Shown here: positions 22,475-32,109 of the stretch, piece after piece | Numbering within the stretch: the first letter of the stretch is position 1 | How the letters are laid out: every line of letters begins with the position of its first letter | Assembly (NCBI GenBank): GCA_002104895.1 | Contig: MCFG01000385.1 | Location: 32,501-64,609, forward strand | Reading direction: 5' to 3' | DNA from: Anaeromyces robustus | Lineage: Eukaryota; Neocallimastigomycota; Neocallimastigomycetes; Neocallimastigales; Neocallimastigaceae | Length of the DNA: 32,109 nucleotides | The notes under the pieces: model-generated | The model's database searches: none | Told to the model about the DNA's origin: nothing | Seen by the model: only the letters and a program-made list of their open reading frames with translations | Translations under genes and position numbers: made by a program

Positions 22475-22582
22475 AGTTTGTATAATATTTATTTTGTGGC
22501 TGGTGAAAAAGTAATACTAAGTTGTAAAGAGAATAAAGAATTTGAATTTGTCTTCAATTGTTCAATAAATAATATATTATAG
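22475..22582 (+). pseudogene. Coding-like fragment, unknown
   Basis: An open frame of 35 codons between stops, without an initiating Met, reads FVAGEKVILSCKENKEFEF in its centre (22493-22549) and then VFNCSINNIL. It has unusually varied amino acids and G/C for this spacer, so it may be a remnant or a missed exon. No splice sites or neighbours make a convincing gene. Confidence 0.2.
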
Positions 22583-22738
22583 ATATATTACAATATATTA
22601 ATAATATATTGATAATATATATAAAATATATTAGTAATATTTTTGATTAATTTATATATATTTTATTGCCAATCATGGAAGTGATTAATATATTAAACTT
22701 AAAAAGTGGCTGTTAAAAATAGTCCAATAAAAAAAAAG

Positions 22739-22860
22739 TATATAAAATGACCCCCTCTTTCTTTTTTTTTTTTTTTTTTTTTCGCAATCAAAGATAAAAA
22801 TAATTTATAATATAGATTATATTTATTATATATAATTATTTAATATATTTAGGTAAGTGA
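22739..22860 (+). promoter_or_regulatory. Putative DED1 promoter and 5' leader signals
   Basis: TATATAAAA at 22739-22747 is followed by a short GACCCCCTC island and a long pyrimidine tract to about 22782. This is a plausible TATA box and start region about 430 bases before the DED1 ATG. At 22851-22858 the sequence AGGTAAGT is the best consensus splice donor in the spacer, which suggests a 5' leader intron ending before 23176. No acceptor can be fixed. All of this is inference from motifs and position. Confidence 0.3.
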
Positions 22861-23160
22861 AAAATAATTTTAAAAATAAAAAAAAAAAAAAGAAGATTAA
22901 TATAATAATATTTAAGAGAAAAAGAATTCGAAAAATTTAAATAAATTTATTAATTATTATATTATTTATTATATAAATATTAATATCTGCACCGATACAA
23001 AAACTGTTAATTTAAAAAATATTAAAAATTTTGAAATAACAAAACTTTATATGTAAAACAAATAATTTATAAACAACAAATCTTTATACAAAATTAAAAA
23101 AAATAATTTAAAAACAACAAAACTTTTAATAAATAAAAATAGATTAAAATTTTAAAATAA

Positions 23161-25416
<2,256 letters not shown>

Positions 25417-26317
25417 ATTTAATCATTTTATTTAATTTATTCACTAAAATTTTGTTATATATATAATATTATAATTATTATGGAGAGAAAAATTTTTTTA
25501 AATTAGGGAAAAGTACAAAAAAGGTTGTATATATAAAATAAAAAAGAAGGGAATTTAATATTTTAATATTTTTTTTTAATTAAAATAGATATCTTTATTT
25601 TTAATCTTTCTTTACACGTTGTTCATTTTTTTTTATATTTATAAAGAAAGAGAGAAAAGAAATTAAATAATTAAGATAAGAAAATTGAAAAAAAAAAAAA
25701 TCAGGAATTAAATTAAATAATAAAATTAAATAATATATTTATATAGATTAAAATATTTTATCATTATAAATTCATTAAAAATTTACTTAAAAAAACATTA
25801 ATTTAAAAATAATATAAATATATAAACTAAATATTAAAATTAATATAAATCAAAATCTTTTTTTTTTTTTTTTGTAAAAAAAAAATTTAGACATCAAAGT
25901 AGTTTTTAATTATTATTATTTTTTTTTTTTTAAGAATTTAATTTAATATTTTTTTTATTCAATTTCATTAATATAGTTATTGATATTAAAAAAAAAATAA
26001 AGAAAAAAAAAAGAAAAGAAAATAATAATACAAACAAACCAAAAAAAAAAAAAAAAAGAAAATCAAAAAATTAAAGTAAAACAAATTACAAATTAAAACA
26101 AAACAAACATCGAAACAAACAAAAATAATAAATAGTAATAATAGTATATAAAAAAAATAACACTAATTTTATCATCAATAATTTATTTTATTTATAGAAA
26201 AATAAATTAAAACAGATTTTAATTTAATTCTGATAAATATTAATTTTTTTTTTTTTTATTTTTTTTTTTTCTTTCATAATAATTTAATCTATACATAATT
26301 TATATTACATCAATAAT

Positions 26318-26350
<33 letters not shown>

Positions 26351-26412
26351 CGTAAATACACTTAAATATTTAATTTATATATATAAAAAAAAAATAATTA
26401 TTATTTTTTTTA

Positions 26413-26505
26413 TAGTTAGATATTACACGCTCATCATTTAATAGTAACATAAATTATTTCATTTAAATAATATTATATATATACCTTTTTTTTTTAATTA
26501 AGATT
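26413..26505 (+). repeat. ~90-bp direct repeat, left copy
   Basis: It shares with 29349-29437 an ordered set of words: TAGTTAGAT, ACGCT, ATAAATTATTTCATTT, AAATAATAT and TATATATAC, then a T run and AATTAA. I estimate roughly 80% identity by eye with small gaps. The two copies are in the same orientation on either side of the transporter gene. Confidence 0.55.
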
Positions 26506-26583
26506 TGCTAATAAAACTATAAAATAATTAAAAAAAAAATATGTAAACTAAAACGTGTCATTAATTTAATTAATGTGTATGTA

Positions 26584-26615
<32 letters not shown>

Positions 26616-26722
26616 GAGTATTATTGATGAAGAAATAAAAACAATTAATTTCATTAAGAAGATATTCAAAAGAAAAAGAATGTTTTTATTTTAATGTTAA
26701 CTTAATATATTATTTATTTATT

Positions 26723-26724
<2 letters not shown>

Positions 26725-26775
<51 letters not shown>
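26725..26775. repeat. Poly(T) run of 51
   Basis: Uninterrupted 51-T tract downstream of both converging genes. On the transporter strand it is a poly(A) tract about 450 bases after the stop. Confidence 0.85.
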
Positions 26776-26779
<4 letters not shown>

Positions 26780-27111
26780 TGATTATATATTACTTATACA
26801 TTACTTATATAGTTTATATGTATTACTTATATATTACTTTATATAGTTTAGTTATATATTTTTATACTTATTTTTATAAATATTATAAATATTGAAAAGA
26901 AAATTAATAACATTTTTTTCTCTTTAAAATTCAATAAATATATATATATATTTTATTCCCTTTAATCATTTGAATATTTTATAATCATTTGAATATTTTA
27001 TATTCTATAATTTCAATTCTCCTTTATAGATAATCTTTACTTTCTTCATTATGACCAGAAGTGAATTTTTTATTTTTTATTTTTTACTTTTGGAATATGG
27101 GTATATTGAAG

Positions 27112-27116
<5 letters not shown>

Positions 27117-27149
<33 letters not shown>
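27117..27149. repeat. Poly(T) run of 33 near the transporter 3' end
   Basis: On the transporter strand this is a run of 33 A starting 77 bases after the stop codon, behind AATAAA-like words. It could be a genomic homopolymer or, less likely, a trace of reverse transcription. Confidence 0.75.
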
Positions 27150-27225
27150 CTTAATTTTTAATTTTTAATTTTTTTTTTTTCAATAATATATATTATATTA
27201 TTATAAATTCATTTATTTAATTTAT

Positions 27226-28557
27226 TCAAATTTCGATTTTTTTTGGTTTTTCTTGTTGTTGTTCTGATTGTTCTGATTGCTCTTGATTATGTTTATATTT
27301 AAATAACATAGTGAATAAAATACCAATTACTAAAATAAATCCACCAAAAATGTACCATGACAAAGACCAACCATGCATGTATTCATCAAAATTATTTTCT
27401 TTATTATTAGTACAAACATTAATAACGGCTTGAGCACAATGAGAACCAATTGTTGAACCAAAACCACTAGTCATCATCATATAAACACCTTGTGCACTAC
27501 TACGAATTTCATCATTAGTACTTTCTTCAACATAAAGTGAACCACTAATATTATAGAAATCAAAAGCAATACCATAAACAATCATAGAAAGAATAAAAAG
27601 AACAAGACCAAAACCAGTTGGATTACCAAGACCAAGTAAAACAAAACGTATACTCCAAGTAGCAAAAGCCATAATCAAAACATTTTTAATACCAAATCTT
27701 TTTAGGAAGAATGGAATTAAAAACATACAAAGAGTTTCTGAAATTTGAGAAATTGAAGATAAAAAGACACTGTTCTTAACAGCAAATGAATTGGCGTATG
27801 ATGGTGACTTTCTAAATTCATCTAAGAACGTTGTAGCAAAACCATTACTAATTTGAAGACACATACCTAAAAAGAAACTGAATATGAAGAAAATACACAT
27901 ATTTCTCTTTTTGAAAAGTGTAAATGCACGTAAACCAAAAGAATCAATAATTGAAGTTTTTTTATTTTCTTCACCTTCCTTTTTCTCAACTTTACAATTT
28001 GGTAATGTTAAAGCATAATTCGCAAGAATAATACCCCAACCAGCAGAAATAAATAATTGAATATAATTATTCTTAGCACCAGTGAAGTTAACAATCCACA
28101 TAGATATAATGAATCCTATAGTACCAAAAACACGAATTGGAGGAAAGTTTTTGACCGGGTCAAGCCCTGATTCAGTTAAACAAAAATAAGAAATTGAAAT
28201 ACCTAATGACATAGAAGGCATAAAAAATGCCACACTAAGAGTATAGAATGGGAAAATATGAATAAATTTAACATTATCACCATATTTCATACCCATATAA
28301 CCAGCTAAACCCATGAAGATAGCAGCAAGGAGTTGACAAAGACTTAAAAGTCTTTGAGTTGGAACCCAACGGTCAGCAATAATACCAATTAAGGTTGGCA
28401 TGAAAAGAGATACAATACCTTGAACAGCAAAGAATTGTCCAATACTATTACCCATGTTTGTACGTTTTAAATAGATACCTAGTGAACAAAGATATGCACC
28501 CCAAACGGCAAAGATGAGAAAATTCATAATAATTAAACGGGTTTTGACTAACTTCAT
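27226..28557 (-). CDS. Nucleoside:H+ symporter (NupG-like, major facilitator superfamily), bacterial type
   Basis: A single 443-codon frame with no introns and about 12 hydrophobic segments. The start MNFLIFAVWGAYLCSLG (11-27), the loop 2-3 motif GIIADRW (58-64), IRVFGTIGFI (141-150), SQISETL (270-276), FFLKRFGIKNV (283-293), AFDFYNISGSLYVEE (331-345) and IRSSAQGVYMMMTSGFG (351-367) match conserved segments of nucleoside:H+ symporters. They are closest, from memory, to Bacteroidetes versions. These proteins import nucleosides driven by the proton gradient, here presumably across the plasma membrane. The cytoplasmic tail (about 422-443) is Gln/Ser/Glu/Lys-rich, with a SEQ repeat that looks fungal-added. 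The lack of introns and the bacterial similarity point to horizontal transfer from rumen Bacteroidetes, now in fungal codon use. The substrate could differ within the family. Confidence 0.93.
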   Translation of the reverse strand: MKLVKTRLIIMNFLIFAVWGAYLCSLGIYLKRTNMGNSIGQFFAVQGIVSLFMPTLIGIIADRWVPTQRLLSLCQLLAAIFMGLAGYMGMKYGDNVKFIHIFPFYTLSVAFFMPSMSLGISISYFCLTESGLDPVKNFPPIRVFGTIGFIISMWIVNFTGAKNNYIQLFISAGWGIILANYALTLPNCKVEKKEGEENKKTSIIDSFGLRAFTLFKKRNMCIFFIFSFFLGMCLQISNGFATTFLDEFRKSPSYANSFAVKNSVFLSSISQISETLCMFLIPFFLKRFGIKNVLIMAFATWSIRFVLLGLGNPTGFGLVLFILSMIVYGIAFDFYNISGSLYVEESTNDEIRSSAQGVYMMMTSGFGSTIGSHCAQAVINVCTNNKENNFDEYMHGWSLSWYIFGGFILVIGILFTMLFKYKHNQEQSEQSEQQQEKPKKIEI

Positions 28558-28986
28558 TTTGGCTATTATATATTTATAGATATATCATTTATTATTGAGA
28601 AGAAATTTATTTTATTTATAAAATAATAATATATTTATATTTTAATAATAATTTTGATTATTTAAAATGAAGATTTAATAGACTTTTTTATTATTTTATG
28701 TATTAAATTATAAAGAAAAAAGAAAAAATACATATATATTCTAAATTAATATAATTTTTATTTATTTTGCTTTACTTTAATTATCTCTTTTTTTTTTTTT
28801 TTTATTTAAATTTTTCTAATTAAAATATTTTAATATTGGCAATTTATAATTTTTTGAATAAAAAAAAAAAAAAAACTAGAAATTAAATTGAAATTAATAA
28901 TAGTAATAAAAAAAAAAAAAAGAAAATACCATCAAAAGATAATTAATTTTAAGAATAAAAAAATAATGATATAAATTAAAATTTTT

Positions 28987-29290
28987 CTTTTAATTATTTA
29001 TCTTCACGTAATTTTAAATAACCATAAATAAATTTTGATAATAAAAGTAATATTAATAATAAAATTATATTTTTATTTTTAAAATTTTCTTTTCTTTTCT
29101 TTATTGTTTTTTTCTTTAATTATTAATCTTCATATAATTTTAAATTATCTCATTAATAAATTTTGATATTAATTGTAATAATAAAAATAAAAATATATTT
29201 TGATTTTTAAAAATTTTCTTTTTCTTTTTCTTTTTTTTTTTCCTTTTTTCTTTTCTTTTTTTTTCTTTAATTATTTATCTTCCACATAGT
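28987..29290. repeat. Degenerate tandem repeat, about 2.3 units of 127-151 bp
   Basis: The unit starts CTTTAATTATTTATCTTC near 28987, 29114 and 29265 (with small changes). In the first two copies it continues with ATAATTTTAAAT, then ATAAATTTTGATA, AATAATAAAA and a TTTTCTTTTC pyrimidine tail. The third copy breaks off after its first 25 or so bases. The spacing grows from 127 to 151 because the pyrimidine tail is longer in copy 2. Confidence 0.6.
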
Positions 29291-29348
29291 GTTAATTTAA
29301 AGGTTTTTTATCAAAATTTTTTTAAAATTACTTATAGTCAACATTTAA

Positions 29349-29437
29349 TAGTTGGATTTTTTATACGCTTACCTATTAATGGTATAAATTATTTCATTTT
29401 AAATAATATAATATATATACTTTTTTTCTAATTAAAA
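29349..29437 (+). repeat. ~90-bp direct repeat, right copy
   Basis: It matches 26413-26505 in word order and orientation, starting TAGTTGGAT and including TACGCTTA, ATAAATTATTTCATTTT and AAATAATATAAT. It lies 790 bases upstream of the transporter start and directly after the degenerate tandem repeat. Confidence 0.55.
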
Positions 29438-30963
29438 TTATTTATAATAGTATTATTAATAACTTTATAAATACATATAATTCTTTTTTTTTTTTTTTTA
29501 TTGTTATAACTAATTGAGTTGTTTTATTAATAAAGCTTATTTATATTTTAGAACATATGACTTTTTTTAAAGGAGAAATAAAAATTATAAAAATTATATT
29601 ATTTTTATAAATTTTTACATTAAAGCACATGAATAAACATAAATTAATGTAAAAAATATTACTTCAGAGAAGTAAAAATTCAGATAAAAAAATATTTAAA
29701 AAATATTTTATTGGGTTTTATATTTTATATTTTATTCCAAAAATGATTTTTTATTTATTTCTATTAATTGCACATTATATTCTTTTATGCCTTTTAAAAT
29801 GAACAAAATATATTTTTTATTGTTAATATATTTTGATTTTTTATAATTACTAAGTACTTCAAATTTATTCTTATTCTTATTCTTCTTCTTATTATTATTA
29901 TTATACAATTCAAATTTTAATATTAATAAAAAAGTAAATACTATTATTATATATTAATTTACTTATAAAATTTTTATTTGAATTTTTTTAATTAAATTTA
30001 TAATTATATTTTTTTTTAAATCTTATTTTTTTTAAAAGATTGAGAAATATAAATTTCTTTTCTTTTATTACTATATCATTTTTATAAAAAATTTATTTTG
30101 AAAATTTTTTAAACATTATAATATTAAATTCTAAAAACTACTTGAATATATTATAATTTTTTTTTTTAATGAATGAATGTGTCAATAATAATAGTAATAC
30201 GCTCTAAAAGTATTTTGATTTTATTCAAGAAAAAATTGTGTGAAAAAAAAAAATTAAAATATTTATCTTTTAATTTAAAAATATAGTATGATCCCTGTAA
30301 TTCTTATTTTTTCAATGAAAAAAAAAAAATAAAAATTATATATTAATACTATATGTTTTATTTAAATAAAATTATAGAAAATTTCAGTTTAAAACAACTT
30401 TTTGATTAATATAATAAACTGAATGAAATATATTAATATATGTATATTAATATAATATTAAAAATAATGTTTATTTTAAAAGATACGATTTAGTAATAGA
30501 ATTTTTTCACAATAATAATAATTACTTTATATGTATTCCTTTTTATATGATTGCAATATTTACAATATTTACATAAATTTGAAGTAAGTAGTTGGATATA
30601 CTTTGTTTTCTTTTGATTTTTAAATTTTAAAAATCAAAAATAATTTTAAATTAACTTTATTATATATAATAAATAAAATTATAGTATTTAATAAGAATTT
30701 GTGAAACATTTTTAAATAAAATAAAGAAATACTTGTTACACAAAAAATACAACTAATTTTATATTTACTTAAAAAATCTTTTTAAAGATGATATAACATC
30801 CAAATAATAGTAGTAATAATTAATATATATAATATAAACTAATAATTATTATAAATTTTGTTCATATAATGTAAAACAATAAAAATATAACATTACTAAT
30901 GAAGAAATAAAGTATTTAATTATATATTATTATTAAATAATCAATTTTTTACTTTACAAAAGT

Positions 30964-31025
30964 TTCAAATTTCAAATTTCAAATTTCAAAAATTACAATA
31001 ATAAAATAAAATAAAATAAAATAAA
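30964..31025. repeat. CAAATTT heptamer array followed by AAAAT array
   Basis: TTTCAAA units repeat about four times with a 7-bp period (30964-30990), followed after a short gap by AAAAT pentamers (about 31003-31025). Confidence 0.7.
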
Positions 31026-31122
31026 ATTATATATCAAAAATATTGTTTTTAATTTTTATTACTTTTCATTAAGTTGAAGAAGAAAGAGAAAATAATAATA
31101 ACAATTCAACTTTCAAAATAAA

Positions 31123-31725
31123 TTGCTCTCTAAAAATAAATTTAACTTGAAATTAAACTTTTTTCATGGAATTTCTGAGGTACATTATTTCAAATTTAAT
31201 ATAAATAATAACACTCTATCAAAACGATTTCCTAAATTAGTTTTTTTATTTTATATAGATTATCAGTTAATGAAACATATTAGAATTGGTTTTAGTTCAA
31301 TTATAATTAAAATTTGATATTATATTTGAAATTTCAGATATTGATAAAAATAATAAGGAATATCCAAATACAATGTGAAATGGTGTTAATTAAAAATAAT
31401 AATTCCATTATAAAAATTATATAATAACTAATTCTAGATTAACTGGCGTTAAAAAAATTGTGGTTGAAATTGTATATTTAAAAATATTATTCAAAAAGAT
31501 AAATTACCTCACTTATTTTTCAATTACATAGGATCCAGTAGAAAAGGCACTTATACAACTATTAATTTATATTTCAATCAAGAAAAAAACTGACACTCAC
31601 TTATACTAACAGTGATTGTCAATGAGAGTTTTGTTGTTAATAAGTCCTCATGTAAATTTAATGATAGTTATCTTATTTTTTTTTCAAAAAAAAATACTAT
31701 TACTATTTGTACTATTTCTGATTAG
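31123..31725 (+). pseudogene. Possible decayed coding region, unknown family
   Basis: Two stretches have protein-like composition. Codons 31123-31317 read, in part, FHGISEVHYFKFNINNN, LSKRFPKLVFLFYIDYQLM and IRIGFSS. A second frame covers about 31484-31725 with one internal stop (TGA at 31591) and includes GSSRKGTYTTINLYF, SLILTVIVNESFVV and NKSSCKFNDSYLIFF. Between them, after TTTCAG at 31338, is IDKNNKEYP, which recalls the Asp-Lys-Asn-x-x-Tyr-Pro turns of gut-fungal ankyrin repeats; that resemblance is weak. Introns rather than decay could explain some of the breaks. No family is assigned. Confidence 0.27.
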
Positions 31726-32109
31726 TGGGTGTAAGAAATAATAATTGATAATTTAACGTTTTTTTTTTTCTAAAAATATTTTTATTTATTATTTTTATAA
31801 AAAGATAATTATAGATTGAATGTAATATAAAAAAAATTAAGCATAGATTTCTATTTCTTTTTTTTTTTTTTATCTACAATTTTATTATATATCTTTTATA
31901 TATATCATTTATAATTTTAATTATTTTTTGTATCATTTTTATTTATTTAATTATATTTTTTTAATAATATTATTGTATAAAGTTATTGAATTTTTTTTAA
32001 AAAATAAAATTATATGAAAACTTAATAAATAAAAAACAAATAAAAAATTTAAGTTAATAATTTTTTTTTCTTTTCAGTTAAAATATAATTTATATAAAAT
32101 TGAAAATCA
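31726..32109. other. AT spacer with a possible splice acceptor at the right edge
   Basis: A/T-rich, no gene visible. At 32061-32077 a pyrimidine tract of nine T, then CTTTTCAG, is the best 3' splice-site shape near the edge. An exon could start at 32078 and run out of the window (frame LKYNLYKIEN, open to the end). Only 32 bases are available, so this is weak. Confidence 0.3.

Larger units (their letters stand above)
25417..27225. other. Convergent intergenic spacer (DED1 / transporter)
   Basis: 1.8 kb between two converging 3' ends, nearly pure A/T. Notable are a 51-T run (26725-26775), a 33-T run (27117-27149), an ATT array near 26586-26614, and one copy of a ~90-bp repeat at 26413-26505. 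No gene is seen. Confidence 0.65.
28558..31099. other. Gene-poor region upstream of the transporter
   Basis: About 2.5 kb of A/T-rich DNA that must hold the transporter promoter. It contains a degenerate tandem repeat (28987-29290), the right copy of the ~90-bp direct repeat, and short arrays near 30964-31025. No open frame with protein-like composition was found. Confidence 0.6.

Overview
The window looks like nuclear DNA of an anaerobic gut fungus (Neocallimastigomycota). Intergenic DNA and introns are almost pure A/T with long homopolymers and ATT, AAAT and AAAAT microsatellites. Genes are cut by many short GT-AG introns, and proteins carry Asn and Asp runs. Two further signs fit this group: decayed copies of a fungal dockerin-like (CBM10/PF02013) domain, and an intronless transporter of clearly Bacteroidetes type. 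The assignment is inferred from these traits; no rRNA is present.

Layout, left to right. 1-110: possible 3' end of a gene cut by the window edge. About 900-2073: 5'-truncated LINE copy ending in a 38-A tail. 2250-2773: two decayed dockerin-like domains. 3206-4054 (+): MED31 (Mediator subunit), four exons, 112 aa. 5167-11149 (+): a 15-exon ALIX/Bro1/Rim20-type ESCRT protein, about 1311 aa, with three PSAP motifs and an Asn-rich tail. 12409-17001 (-): FCP1, the RNA polymerase II CTD phosphatase, 11 exons, 958 aa, with a very acidic tail. 17002-23175: 6.2 kb without a recognisable gene, holding hairpins, two oppositely oriented tetranucleotide arrays and two small ORF fragments. 23176-25416 (+): DED1/DDX3 DEAD-box helicase, no intron in its coding region. 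27226-28557 (-): NupG-like nucleoside:H+ symporter of the major facilitator superfamily, no introns. 28558-32109: gene-poor, with a degenerate tandem repeat, a possible decayed coding segment and a possible splice acceptor at the right edge.

The genes are unrelated housekeeping loci rather than a pathway: transcription (MED31, FCP1), endosomal sorting or pH signalling (Bro1 protein), translation initiation (DED1) and uptake (transporter). All 27 introns inferred in MED31, the Bro1 gene and FCP1 are GT-AG, and each model keeps one frame from ATG to stop, which is the main support for the exon boundaries. I see no new multi-gene system. The most unusual items are the bacterial-type transporter lying between two copies of a ~90-bp direct repeat, the decayed dockerins, and the triple-PSAP, Asn-extended Bro1 protein.
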